DNA from: Flagellimonas allohymeniacidonis
GTDB taxonomy: Bacteria > Bacteroidota > Bacteroidia > Flavobacteriales > Flavobacteriaceae
Length of the DNA: 64,000 nucleotides
Direction: 5' to 3'
NCBI RefSeq assembly: GCF_004296335.1
Contig: NZ_SGIU01000001.1
Coordinates: 473,290 to 537,289, forward strand
Shown: positions 9,298-17,619 of the stretch, piece by piece
How the letters are laid out: each line of letters opens with the position of its first letter
Numbering within the stretch: the stretch's first letter is position 1
Notes under the pieces: model-generated
The model's database searches: none
What the model was told of the DNA's origin: nothing
What the model saw: the letters and a program-made list of their open reading frames with translations, nothing else
Translations under genes and position numbers: made by a program

Positions 9298-11073
9298 ATG
9301 GCTGGTCCCCACAACTTTTATCAGAATGCAATTGAAACGTACAAAAACTTGGTTCGGCTTGATAAGAAAGCTCTAAACCTTATAAGTACGCTTCGCATTG
9401 CTGTTTTCCTTTTGACCGCTGGCCTCATCTATTTTTTCTATCCAAACAAGGAGATTTTGGTTGGTATTTCCATTTTGGGAATAGGCGGCTTCGTATTTCT
9501 TTTGCGGATGTATGAATCCCGTAAGTCAACCTTTAGGTTAAACCAAGAACTTCTACGAATCAACCAGGAGGAAATTCGAATGCTGAACCATGATTATTTG
9601 GACCGTTTTGATGGAATCCAATTTGAAGAGCCAAAGCATTTTTTCAGTTCGGATGTTGACCTTTTTGGCAGAGGGTCATTTTTTCAGTATTTGAATCGGA
9701 CAGGGCTGACGGAAGGCATACGCCTTTTGGCGGATTTAATGAAATCCAACGATATCACAGATATTGAGAAAAGACAGCAAGCCATTAAGGAGCTGTCCCA
9801 ACTTAACGACTGGAGGCAGAATTATACAGCTATCTCCAGAATCATCAAAACAGAAACAACTACAGAGTCCATATCAAAATGGCTGAGGGATTATACATCT
9901 TTTGTGCCTACGTACCTCAAATGGGTTCCAGCCATTTTTGGTGGGTTGTCCGTAATACTTGTATCCAGTGCTATCTTGGAGCTACTGAACCCACAAATCG
10001 TTTTTTATTGGTTCTTATTTGGATTGACCATTACAGCGCTGTTTGTTCGTAAGGTAAACTTGTTGAGCTCCCACGTCAGCAAAATTCGCGAAACGGTTCA
10101 GCAATACGCCCAGTTGCTTCGGGAAGTCGAAAATCAACATTTCGACGCAGCGGTCCTGGCCAAGGAAAAAGACAAAATCAAGTCAGGTAGTGCTAAGGCA
10201 TCTGCTATTTTTAGTGAGTTTGCTTCTGCTTTGGACGCCCTTGACAACCGCAACAATCTTTTGGTGGCTCTGCTTGGAAATGGATTTTTCCTATGGGACT
10301 TAAAATGCACCCTTCACATTGAAAAATGGATTGGAAAAAACAAAGAGCTTGTGGAGCAATGGTTCAGGACCGCAGCATTTTTTGACGCGTATAATTCCAT
10401 GGCCACTTTTGCCTTTAATCACCCGGATAACATTTATCCCTCAATCCTTCCTCAAAAAGGAACATTGATTGAAGCCAAGGAACTAGGACATCCGCTGATA
10501 CCTCCAAAGGAGAGGATTTGTAGCGATGTATCGCTGAGGTCTTCTGATTTTATGATCATAACCGGTGCCAATATGGCTGGAAAAAGTACTTTTCTCCGCT
10601 CCGTATCGCTGTTTGTTGTGATGGCTAATTTGGGCTTGCCCATTTGTGCAAAATCTTGTAAATACCACCCCATTAAGCTGATTACGAGTATGCGAACCAC
10701 GGATTCCTTGACCGATAACAGTTCGTACTTCTTTGCTGAGCTCACGAGATTACAATTTATTGTGGAGGAACTGGACCGTGGTTCCTATTTAGTGGTTTTG
10801 GATGAAATTTTGAAAGGCACGAACAGCGTGGACAAGACCGAAGGTTCCAAAAAACTGATTGAAAGGTTAGTGGCTATGGGGGTGCCCGGAATTATCGCCA
10901 CCCATGATTTAAGTCTCTGTTCTCTCGAAAATGAACTTAATGAGGTTCGCAATTACTTTTTTGAGACAGAAATCAAAAGGGACGAATTACATTTTGATTA
11001 CCGATTGAAGCAAGGTGTCTGCAAGAATATGAATGCCTCATTTTTGCTTCAAAAAATGAGAATTGTTGAATAA
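9298..11073 (+). CDS. Membrane-associated MutS-family ATPase
   Basis: 591 residues from the ATG at 9298. It lacks the MutS mismatch-recognition domain. Two hydrophobic hairpins lie near the N-terminus (about 28-72, ISTLRIAVFLLTAGLIYFF then ILVGISILGIGGFVFLL) and mid-protein (about 205-250), so it is predicted to be membrane-bound. A helical lever/core region precedes the C-terminal ABC-type ATPase: Walker A ITGANMAGKSTF, a signature-like TDSLTDNSSYFFAEL, Walker B YLVVLDEILKGTNS and ATHDLSLCSLE. Bacteroidetes genomes carry such MutS-related proteins; their function is unknown and mismatch repair should not be assumed. It is a single gene, with a strong hairpin terminator just downstream. Confidence 0.82.
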   Translation: MAGPHNFYQNAIETYKNLVRLDKKALNLISTLRIAVFLLTAGLIYFFYPNKEILVGISILGIGGFVFLLRMYESRKSTFRLNQELLRINQEEIRMLNHDYLDRFDGIQFEEPKHFFSSDVDLFGRGSFFQYLNRTGLTEGIRLLADLMKSNDITDIEKRQQAIKELSQLNDWRQNYTAISRIIKTETTTESISKWLRDYTSFVPTYLKWVPAIFGGLSVILVSSAILELLNPQIVFYWFLFGLTITALFVRKVNLLSSHVSKIRETVQQYAQLLREVENQHFDAAVLAKEKDKIKSGSAKASAIFSEFASALDALDNRNNLLVALLGNGFFLWDLKCTLHIEKWIGKNKELVEQWFRTAAFFDAYNSMATFAFNHPDNIYPSILPQKGTLIEAKELGHPLIPPKERICSDVSLRSSDFMIITGANMAGKSTFLRSVSLFVVMANLGLPICAKSCKYHPIKLITSMRTTDSLTDNSSYFFAELTRLQFIVEELDRGSYLVVLDEILKGTNSVDKTEGSKKLIERLVAMGVPGIIATHDLSLCSLENELNEVRNYFFETEIKRDELHFDYRLKQGVCKNMNASFLLQKMRIVE

Positions 11074-11097
11074 CTTCATTTTACGCAATACCCAAAT

Positions 11098-11128
11098 AAA
11101 AAACCCAAGAACAGTTCTTGGGTTTTTT
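11098..11128. terminator. Bidirectional intrinsic terminator
   Basis: An inverted repeat CCCAAGAA / TTCTTGGG with a 3-nt loop, flanked by A-run and T-run on either side. It serves the MutS-like gene on the plus strand and tRNA-Met on the minus strand; the tRNA 3' end lies only 2 nt away. Confidence 0.85.
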
Positions 11129-11129
11129 G

Positions 11130-11203
11130 TAGCGAGAGGGAGACTTGAACTCCCGACCTCAGGGTTATGAATCCTGCGCTCTAACCACCTGAGCTACCTC
11201 GCC
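11130..11203 (-). tRNA. tRNA-Met (anticodon CAT)
   Basis: A 74-nt cloverleaf on the minus strand: acceptor GGCGAGG, D arm GCTC/GAGC, anticodon loop with CAT flanked by T and A, and T arm with GTTCAAGTC. The acceptor ends pair as G1-U72 with discriminator A73; CCA is not encoded. Features look like elongator tRNA-Met rather than initiator, because the anticodon stem lacks the three consecutive GC pairs. A tRNA-Ile with lysidine-modified CAT cannot be fully excluded by eye. Confidence 0.92.
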
Positions 11204-11223
11204 ATGGTGCGTTTTAGCGGGTG

Positions 11224-11254
11224 CAAATATAAAGTTTAATTTTTGCCGAATCAA
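11224..11254 (-). promoter_or_regulatory. Promoter of tRNA-Met
   Basis: On the minus strand TTG (11254-11252), a 20-nt spacer and TATATTTG (11231-11224) match the Bacteroidetes -33/-7 consensus. Predicted initiation near 11217 leaves about 14 nt before the tRNA 5' end. Confidence 0.75.
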
Positions 11255-11340
11255 AATTCATTATTATTTTATGATATGATATTTATTTTCATATCTTACC
11301 CAATTATATAATTTGTTGAAAGGAAAAATCAAATACGAGA

Positions 11341-11724
11341 ATGTCCGACAAAATAAAATTTGAAATAGAGTTCGTAATACAAGCTTCCCCCCAGTTGTTA
11401 TATCAATATATTTCTACGCCTTCAGGGCTTTCTGAGTGGTATGCCGACAATGTAAATTCACGGAGTGAGAAGTTTACATTTATCTGGGATGGTGCCGAAG
11501 AGAACGCCAAGATGCTAAAGCGGAAAAGCGACGAATTTGTTAAGTTTTCATGGGAGGAAAATGAAGATGATTCCTTTTTCGAAATGAGAATTATCGTGGA
11601 TGAAATCACCAAGGATGTTTCACTTTTTATCACCGACTTTGCGGAGGAAGATGAAGTTGATGAGGCCAAGATGCTTTGGGAAAATCAAGTGTCTGACTTA
11701 AAACAAGTCCTCGGTTCCAAATAA
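11341..11724 (+). CDS. START-like (SRPBCC fold) domain protein
   Basis: A 127-residue acidic single-domain protein. The order EFVIQASPQLLYQYISTPSGLSEWYADNV, then FTFIWDGAEE, WEENEDDSFFEMRI and a C-terminal amphipathic helix fits the helix-grip/START fold (AHSA1-like). In Flavobacteria it sits conserved next to a class IV aminotransferase and YqgE. No catalytic residues are seen; it probably binds a hydrophobic ligand or protein partner. The start ATG follows a 137-nt leader region. Confidence 0.8.
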   Translation: MSDKIKFEIEFVIQASPQLLYQYISTPSGLSEWYADNVNSRSEKFTFIWDGAEENAKMLKRKSDEFVKFSWEENEDDSFFEMRIIVDEITKDVSLFITDFAEEDEVDEAKMLWENQVSDLKQVLGSK

Positions 11725-11742
11725 AAATTCTGCACTAAAACG

Positions 11743-11750
11743 TATCTTTG
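11743..11750 (+). promoter_or_regulatory. Promoter -7 box of the class IV aminotransferase gene
   Basis: TATCTTTG matches TAnnTTTG; predicted start of transcription near 11756, about 20 nt before the ATG at 11776. A -33 TTG is not obvious. Confidence 0.5.
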
Positions 11751-11775
11751 GCCTTGATTTTTCAAGGCTTTTTTT

Positions 11776-12630
11776 ATGGTGAATTTTGATGGGGTCCTAT
11801 TCCCTGAAAACCAAGGAATTTTGGGATATGATAATAGGGCTTTTAAGTTTGGGGATGGTGTCTTCGAAACCCTTAGAGCTGTAAATGGCACTTTGTTTTT
11901 TTGGGAGGACCATTATTTTAGATTGATGGCATCGATGCGCATGTTGCGTATGGAGATTCCGATGAGTTTTACCCTTGAATTTTTAGAAGAGGAAATCTTG
12001 CGAACCGTATCGGCAAATGAACGGTCCGAATCGCCTTCCCGCGTACGGCTAACGGTATTTCGAAAGGATGGGGGAAATTATGGTCCATTGAGCAATGAAA
12101 TTTCTTATTTAATAGAGGTGAAAGCCATGCAAGCTTCTTTTTATCTAATCGATGATAAGCCCTATGAAGTAGAGCTTTACAAGGATTTTTATCTCAACAA
12201 AGACCTGCTTTCCAACCTGAAGACCACCAACAAAATACTAAACGTGGTCGCTAGTGTTTATGCCTCCGAAAATGGATACGATAACTGCTTGCTCATCAAC
12301 ACCGATAAGCAAGTGGTGGAAGCCATTAACGGGAATCTTTTTTCGGTGAAGGGCAATGTAATAAAGACTCCGCCACTGCAAGATGGTTGTCTTAATGGGA
12401 TTGTGAGGAAAAAACTGATGGAAATTATTAACTCAGGTACCGAATTTGAACTGGAAGAGGCTTCCATTTCCCCCTTCGAGCTTCAAAAAGCCGATGAGCT
12501 CTTTATTACCAACAGCATAAGCGGAATAATCCGTATAACAAAATACCGGAAAAAGAGCTATGATTCTGTTGTGGGCAATAATCTGTTGGGGAAACTTAAT
12601 GCAAAGGCTCGATTGGAAGCTACTAGTTGA
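11776..12630 (+). CDS. Class IV PLP aminotransferase (aminodeoxychorismate-lyase/branched-chain type)
   Basis: 284 residues. The fold type IV signature is present: GYDNRAFKFGDGVFETLR near residues 17-34 and SNLKTTNKIL with the likely PLP-binding Lys at 149; the C-terminal ELFITNSISGI loop is also typical. Candidates are 4-amino-4-deoxychorismate lyase (PabC, folate) or a D-amino-acid/branched-chain aminotransferase. Sequence alone does not decide, though the length and FETLR motif fit PabC-like enzymes. The 3' end overlaps that of the convergent yqgE-like gene by 8 nt. Confidence 0.85.
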   Translation: MVNFDGVLFPENQGILGYDNRAFKFGDGVFETLRAVNGTLFFWEDHYFRLMASMRMLRMEIPMSFTLEFLEEEILRTVSANERSESPSRVRLTVFRKDGGNYGPLSNEISYLIEVKAMQASFYLIDDKPYEVELYKDFYLNKDLLSNLKTTNKILNVVASVYASENGYDNCLLINTDKQVVEAINGNLFSVKGNVIKTPPLQDGCLNGIVRKKLMEIINSGTEFELEEASISPFELQKADELFITNSISGIIRITKYRKKSYDSVVGNNLLGKLNAKARLEATS

Positions 12631-13183
12631 GCGTAGGGTTTTCTGGAGCATTGGACCAAAGGAGGTAATCCCCGCCCAGTTCCAACATTTTTTCCTTCCA
12701 AAAGGCATTGGAGGATTTCTCTAGAATAGAACTTTCATATTCATTTTTGACAACTACCCAAGAATTGGACAATAGTTCTTCGTCCAACTGGTAAGAAGCC
12801 CAGCCTGAATACCCTAAAAAGAAACGGATATCCTGTTCGGTGATGGTTTCATTATTGATAAGCTCAACCGTCTTATCAAAATCGCCTCCCCAAAAAATCC
12901 CATCAGAAATCTCGATGCTATTATCAATCAAATGAGGAACCTTGTGAATGAAATAGAGATTGTCCTGCTCTACAGGTCCGCCATTAAAAACCTTAAAGGG
13001 AATGGTGATTTCGGAAACTAAATCACAAATGTTATAGTCAAGAGGTTTGTTCAGAATAAACCCTACGGAACCTTCTTGGTTGTGTTCCGCCAAAAGTACT
13101 ACGGACCGATTGAACGAAACATCGCCCGTAAGAGAAGGCTCGGCAACGAGCAACTTACCTTTTGTAGGTTTATCTTCGGTCAT
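12623..13183 (-). CDS. YqgE/AlgH family protein
   Basis: A 186-residue YqgE-like protein. KGKLLVAEPSLTGDVSFNRSVVLLAEH at the N-terminus and GSVGFILNKPL, FNGGPV and GYSGWASYQLDEEL further on are the family hallmarks. Function is uncertain; AlgH was named as a transcriptional regulator in Pseudomonas, but the structural family suggests a ligand-binding or redox role. It is monocistronic, convergent with the aminotransferase gene. Confidence 0.92.
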   Translation of the reverse strand: MTEDKPTKGKLLVAEPSLTGDVSFNRSVVLLAEHNQEGSVGFILNKPLDYNICDLVSEITIPFKVFNGGPVEQDNLYFIHKVPHLIDNSIEISDGIFWGGDFDKTVELINNETITEQDIRFFLGYSGWASYQLDEELLSNSWVVVKNEYESSILEKSSNAFWKEKMLELGGDYLLWSNAPENPTLN

Positions 13184-13251
13184 TTTGAGCGTTTCTTGTT
13201 ACTAAATGTAATATATTCTCCTTAAAATGCAAAAACCCACTTGATCCAAAT

Positions 13252-13281
13252 AAAAAAGCACTTCCGGGAAGGAAGTGCTTT
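13252..13281 (-). terminator. Terminator of the HU gene
   Basis: Hairpin with 11-bp arms AAAGCACTTCC / GGAAGTGCTTT and a 5-nt loop (13255-13281). On the minus strand it is followed by a T-run, just downstream of the HU stop codon. Confidence 0.85.
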
Positions 13282-13306
13282 AATATATTTTTTTAAACCT
13301 AATTGA

Positions 13307-13579
13307 TTAGTTAACCGCAGAACTCAATTCAGCTCCTGCCTTGAACTTTACAACGTTCTTAGCTGCAATTTGGATAGTTTGTCCAGTTTGAGGATTTCTA
13401 CCTTCTCTTGCATTTCTTCTAGACACTGACCAAGAACCAAAACCTACCAAAGAAACTCTGTTTCCTTTTTTAAGTGATCCCTCAACATTTCCCAAGAAAG
13501 ATTCCAATGCTTTTTTAGCTGCTGCCTTCGTGATGCCTGCATCAGCTGCCATAGCATCGATTAATTCTGTTTTGTTCAT
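13307..13579 (-). CDS. HU family DNA-binding protein
   Basis: A 90-residue nucleoid protein of standard HU length. MNKTELIDAMAADAGITKAAAK dimerisation helices, then GFGSWSVSRRNAREGRNPQTG spanning the beta-arm with the conserved Arg-Asn-Pro tip, and a KFKAGAELSSAVN tail. It binds and bends DNA without strict sequence specificity. It is transcribed alone from a well-formed promoter and ended by a strong hairpin, which fits high expression. Confidence 0.97.
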   Translation of the reverse strand: MNKTELIDAMAADAGITKAAAKKALESFLGNVEGSLKKGNRVSLVGFGSWSVSRRNAREGRNPQTGQTIQIAAKNVVKFKAGAELSSAVN

Positions 13580-13622
13580 AATGGATTTAATTAATTGTTG
13601 TTAAAAAAAGTTTAATGCTGAA

Positions 13623-13652
13623 CAAATTTATATGGATTTGGAGTTCACGCAA
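13623..13652 (-). promoter_or_regulatory. Promoter of the HU gene
   Basis: Minus-strand TTG (13652-13650), a 19-nt spacer and TAAATTTG (13630-13623) match the Bacteroidetes consensus closely. It leaves an untranslated leader of roughly 37 nt before the ATG at 13579. Confidence 0.75.
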
Positions 13653-13754
13653 GTAAAACCAAGGGAAATCAAGGTTTTTGTTGATAACTTCAAACGTTTG
13701 TTGATAAAGTCGCTATAAAAATGGCGCTTTTGCCAGCCCAGTGATAGTAAGGGC

Positions 13755-14717
13755 TTAGCGCATATGTGAGCTTTCGTTGAGTTGAAACCCCTGAAGTACT
13801 TCCGAAGTCTTCATTCTTCGTTTGCCCGGAATTTGGATTTCCAGAAGTTCTAGACACCCATTTTTTGTCGCAACTTTCAAGCTTTTTTTATTGGATAAGA
13901 TAGCACCTATTTTCTGGTCATGTTCAACGAATTCTTTTCGACTTGCAAAAACCTTTAAGGTCATTTGTTCATCATTGTGCACTAAAAAAGTCCAAGCCCC
14001 AGGATAGGGGCTCAAGCCACGGATATGGTCATGGATTTTATCCAAAGGTTCCGTCCAATCGATTCTACAAGTGTCTTTATGAATCTTGGGAGCCTGCTTT
14101 ACTTTGGTGAAATGCTTTTGGGGCTTGGTCTCCAAGTCTCCTTCAGCTATCAGTCGACATGTTTCGACCACCAGTTGACTTCCCTTTACCATGAGTCTAT
14201 CATGAAGGCTACCGGCACTGTCCGAAGGAAGAATGACCTCAGATTCTTGAAGAATAATATGCCCCGTGTCAATTTTTTCATCGATAAAGAAGGTGGTCAC
14301 CCCTGTTTCTGTTTCGCCATTGATTATGGCCCAGTTAATGGGTGCAGCGCCTCTGTATTGTGGAAGTAGGGATGCATGAAGATTAAAGGTGCCGTATTCG
14401 GGCATTTGCCAGACCACCTGCGGCAACATTCTAAAGGCCACAACCACTTGAAGGTTGGCTTCAAGTTCCCTAAGTTCCTTTAAAAAGACCTCACTTTTTA
14501 ATTTGGTAGGTTGTAGGATGGGAATTTCTTTTTCTTTGGCAAATCTTTTTACTGCAGATTCCTGTATTTTTCTACCTCTACCTGCAGGTCTGTCAGGAGC
14601 AGTAATCACTCCCACCACATTAAATCCTGCACGGAGTAACGCCTTTAAGCTGCCAACAGCAAAATCAGGGGTGCCCATAAATACAATGCGCAATGCTCTA
14701 TTTTCCTTTGCGGACAT
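13755..14717 (-). CDS. fmt: Methionyl-tRNA formyltransferase
   Basis: A 320-residue Fmt that formylates initiator Met-tRNA with 10-formyl-THF. RIVFMGTPDFAVGSLKALL opens the domain; NLHASLLPQYRGAAPINWAIINGETETG holds the formyl-transfer motif with the catalytic Asn/His region; and the C-terminal OB-like domain includes GLSPYPGAWTF. The start overlaps the 3' end of recQ by 20 nt, so the two are read from one transcript. Length is normal. Confidence 0.95.
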   Translation of the reverse strand: MSAKENRALRIVFMGTPDFAVGSLKALLRAGFNVVGVITAPDRPAGRGRKIQESAVKRFAKEKEIPILQPTKLKSEVFLKELRELEANLQVVVAFRMLPQVVWQMPEYGTFNLHASLLPQYRGAAPINWAIINGETETGVTTFFIDEKIDTGHIILQESEVILPSDSAGSLHDRLMVKGSQLVVETCRLIAEGDLETKPQKHFTKVKQAPKIHKDTCRIDWTEPLDKIHDHIRGLSPYPGAWTFLVHNDEQMTLKVFASRKEFVEHDQKIGAILSNKKSLKVATKNGCLELLEIQIPGKRRMKTSEVLQGFQLNESSHMR

Positions 14718-16593
14718 ATTTGTTTTCTGAGTTTAGTTGAATGATTTCATCTTCCAATAGGGTTTGAAGGCATTTTAAAAGTTGGGATTCATCTATCTGC
14801 AGCCTTAAAAACAGTGCTCTGGACGAAAGGGGCTCCTCATTGAGCGCTTCCAGAATTGCTTTTTCACTTGTCACACTTTCTTTTCCCATTTTTTGGATAC
14901 AAATATCGCATTTACCGCATGCCGAGGTGGTTTTTTCACCGAAATAGTGTAAAATAAACTGACTTCGGCATACTTTCTCATTTTCAACAAAGGCCAACAT
15001 TTGCTGCAGGTTTTGCTCTTTGGTTTGATTTAAGGAGCTTATTTTTTTTCCAAAGGTGTTAATCGTACGGTCATCTTCCCGGGGCATCAAAAAGGTCACT
15101 TCCAAATCACTTTTGTTTGCTTTGTATTCTAGAATTCCATCCACCTGTAGCTGTTCAAGAGCTTTAAGCAGGTCAGATTCAGAAATCCCGGTTTTCTTTG
15201 AGATTAGAAGCGTGTTGATTTTTGTCTCAAAATCTGTTACTCCACCATAGGTTCTCAAAATGGTCTGAATGAGATTTTTCATTTTGGGATGCTTTTCAAA
15301 ATAGGCAAAAATATCTCGCTTGGAGGTGATGAATCTGAGGGTTGTTTTTTGACTGAACACATCTGTGAGGCCTATCACGGAATTCTGGTCTAAAAGTTTC
15401 AGGCCTTGGTAAACTTTATTGGTATTTAAGTTGTATTGTTTGCAAAACTGATTGAAATTCAAGGGAAAGGGCTCCAAAGGCAACTCCCCGTAGGAAATCT
15501 GAAAATAATTACAAAGCTGCTTGTATAATTGTTTTAAATAAGCTGTGTCGGGTAGGGAGGTGAGAAATTGTCGCTGTGCCATGACCTTGTCTTCGTTGTT
15601 GGTCAGCATGGTTGCCATGGCTTCATTTCCATCCCTACCGCCCCTGCCGGCTTCTTGAAAATAGCTTTCAAGGCTATCCGGAATTTGGTAGTGGACAACC
15701 AAACGAACATCGGGTTTGTCAACGCCCATACCAAAGGCATTGGTGGCCACCATGATAGGTACTTTGTTGGATAGCCAATGCTCTAAGCGTTGTTCCTTCT
15801 CGGACCTCAAAATTCCGCCATGAAAGAATGTGGAATCAAAACCATGCCTATTTAATTCAGCACTTAACTGTGAGCACATTTTCCTTGATCTGACATAAAT
15901 AATGCAGCAACCTCTGGTCTGAGACAACAGTGTTTTTAACTGGAACCATTTATCTTCCGTATGTTTTACCGAGAAGGCGATATTACTCCTTTTAAAGGAG
16001 TCCTTAAATGTTATAGGTTCCTTTAGGTGAAGCAGGCTAAGAATATCGTCAGCAACACGGTTTGTAGCGGTCGCGGTGAGGGCCAATACCGGAACATTGG
16101 GGTGTAGATCTCGTAGAACCGCACATTCCAAATAGGCGGGACGAAAGTCATTGCCCCATTGCGAAATGCAATGGGCTTCATCGATGGCAATGAGGTTTAC
16201 GTTCATCCCTTTGATTCTTTCTTGTACCAAAGATTGCTGCAGTCTTTCGGGTGAGAGATATAAAAATTTATAGCCCCCATATAGACAATTGTCCAGTAAG
16301 TCATTTAGTTCCTCAAAGGAGATGCCCCCAGTAAGTGCAATGGCCTTAATGCCTTTGGCTTTTAGTTCGCCGACCTGATTTTGAATCAAGGCGACCAGAG
16401 GTGATACCACAATGCAGATACCTTCCTGCAGAAGTCCAGGCACCTGATAGCAGATAGACTTGCCGCCCCCTGTGGGCATTAAGGTGAGTACATCCTTTTT
16501 GTAAAGAACAGCATCAATGATTTTTTTTTGGGACCCCCTGAAATCAGTATGGCCCCAATATTTGTTTAAGATAGATCTGGGCGTTTCCTGCAC
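14698..16593 (-). CDS. recQ: ATP-dependent DNA helicase RecQ
   Basis: 631 residues with a GTG start sharing one base with the TAG of the upstream ATPase gene. The helicase motifs are complete: Q-motif region FRGSQKKIIDAVL, Walker A MPTGGGKSICYQ, DEAH box AIDEAHCISQWGNDFRP, motif VI QEAGRGGRDG. The RecQ zinc-binding cluster is present (CRSQFILHYFGEKTTSACGKCDIC). A winged-helix part follows, but there is no recognisable HRDC domain, making it a shorter RecQ. It unwinds 3'-5' in recombination and fork repair. Confidence 0.95.
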   Translation of the reverse strand: MQETPRSILNKYWGHTDFRGSQKKIIDAVLYKKDVLTLMPTGGGKSICYQVPGLLQEGICIVVSPLVALIQNQVGELKAKGIKAIALTGGISFEELNDLLDNCLYGGYKFLYLSPERLQQSLVQERIKGMNVNLIAIDEAHCISQWGNDFRPAYLECAVLRDLHPNVPVLALTATATNRVADDILSLLHLKEPITFKDSFKRSNIAFSVKHTEDKWFQLKTLLSQTRGCCIIYVRSRKMCSQLSAELNRHGFDSTFFHGGILRSEKEQRLEHWLSNKVPIMVATNAFGMGVDKPDVRLVVHYQIPDSLESYFQEAGRGGRDGNEAMATMLTNNEDKVMAQRQFLTSLPDTAYLKQLYKQLCNYFQISYGELPLEPFPLNFNQFCKQYNLNTNKVYQGLKLLDQNSVIGLTDVFSQKTTLRFITSKRDIFAYFEKHPKMKNLIQTILRTYGGVTDFETKINTLLISKKTGISESDLLKALEQLQVDGILEYKANKSDLEVTFLMPREDDRTINTFGKKISSLNQTKEQNLQQMLAFVENEKVCRSQFILHYFGEKTTSACGKCDICIQKMGKESVTSEKAILEALNEEPLSSRALFLRLQIDESQLLKCLQTLLEDEIIQLNSENKYVRKGK

Positions 16594-17156
16594 TACTGAG
16601 AGTTTAGGTTATCCAAAATGTAGTCAATGCGTTGTTCAACCGGACTTTTTGGAACAATAAGGGGCTCGTAGCCAAAAGTGGTGTACGTATGTAATAAGGC
16701 GTTGTGAATTTGTTCTGCTTCTGCATAGGTCTCCAGACGTTCGTTATCCGAAACATAAATTTGTTCCCAGGGCGGCAATAGGAATATGGTGTTGTATCGA
16801 TAATTTTCGCATGCACTTACAAATTCCTCATCATAATCTTGGTCAAAAAAGTCCATATAAGCCAAAACATCCGGAATGCCCCTATCAAAAAAGCTTACAG
16901 GGTGACTTAGGTTCAAGGAATGCAGATAGTGCTGGGTTCTCCCTGATAGTAAATCCTTATTGAACTGAAGTGAGTCTTCAACGAATACAAGGGGGTTTGA
17001 AACAAAGGAATCAATCTTTCCTTCGGTCTTTGCTTTGGACGTCATATCCCTTATAATCTCATGAAAACAATGGAATCCCTTTTCTTCCAAACCATTGATA
17101 ATGGAAGTTTTTCCTGTTCCCGGGGCCCCTGTGACCACTACCTTTTTCTTGCCCAA
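16593..17156 (-). CDS. P-loop ATPase/kinase of the AAA_28 (NadR-kinase-like) type
   Basis: A 187-residue protein with Walker A VTGAPGTGKTSI at residues about 8-19, a FHEIIRDM segment after the first helix, FFDRGIPDVLAYMDF as the DR-type second motif and RLETYAEAEQIHNALLHTY at the lid. This pattern is that of small NTPases related to the NadR ribosylnicotinamide-kinase domain. The substrate is unknown. The gene leads the ATPase-recQ-fmt operon and overlaps recQ by one base (TAGTG). Confidence 0.8.
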   Translation of the reverse strand: MGKKKVVVTGAPGTGKTSIINGLEEKGFHCFHEIIRDMTSKAKTEGKIDSFVSNPLVFVEDSLQFNKDLLSGRTQHYLHSLNLSHPVSFFDRGIPDVLAYMDFFDQDYDEEFVSACENYRYNTIFLLPPWEQIYVSDNERLETYAEAEQIHNALLHTYTTFGYEPLIVPKSPVEQRIDYILDNLNSQ

Positions 17157-17223
17157 ATGGAATTTGTTTAGTGAACAAAGTAAGGAAATCAGACTAAGGA
17201 AAAAAAATTCTGATGTATCCTAT

Positions 17224-17231
17224 TATCTTTG
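17224..17231 (+). promoter_or_regulatory. Promoter -7 box of the DUF493 gene
   Basis: TATCTTTG matches TAnnTTTG. It lies 14 nt upstream of the ATG at 17246 and downstream of the alternative in-frame ATG at 17213, deciding in favour of the later start. Confidence 0.6.
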
Positions 17232-17245
17232 TAAAAAATAGTGGC

Positions 17246-17533
17246 ATGGAGCATGATAAATCTGAGGAATTTTATACAAGACTTAAGGAACAATTATTGG
17301 AGAACACCACTTGGCCCTCCGACTACTTGTACAAGTTCATTATTCCCACAGATGAAAAGCGAATAGAGCAAATCAACAATATTTTCAATAATACAGGAGC
17401 AGTTATAGAATCGAAAAAGTCCAAAAAAGGAAATTACACCAGTATTTCGATAACGGTGCACCTCAAAAATCCCGACGAGGTGATTGCCAAGTACAAAGAA
17501 GTCTCTTTGGTGGAAGGGGTTATTTCCCTTTAA
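17246..17533 (+). CDS. DUF493 (YbeD-like) family protein
   Basis: 95 residues from the ATG at 17246. EEFYTRLKEQLLENTTWPSDYLYKFIIP followed by KKSKKGNYTSISITVHLKNPDEVIAKYK gives the ferredoxin-like alpha-beta fold of DUF493, similar to ACT-type regulatory domains. Many bacteria carry this small protein; its function is unknown. The promoter box at 17224 places the transcript start just ahead of this ATG. Confidence 0.85.
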   Translation: MEHDKSEEFYTRLKEQLLENTTWPSDYLYKFIIPTDEKRIEQINNIFNNTGAVIESKKSKKGNYTSISITVHLKNPDEVIAKYKEVSLVEGVISL

Positions 17534-17619
17534 ACGGGTGCATTGTTATAATTTTACTATTTTGCAGTCGTTATTAGGTAATACTTCCCAATCCATTTAA
17601 TTTCATAATACATCACAGT

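Noticed and set aside
11130..11203. Reading the CAT tRNA as initiator tRNA or tRNA-Ile2
   Set aside because: Lacks the three GC pairs in the anticodon stem of initiator tRNA, and its overall sequence fits elongator tRNA-Met; Ile2 remains possible but less likely.
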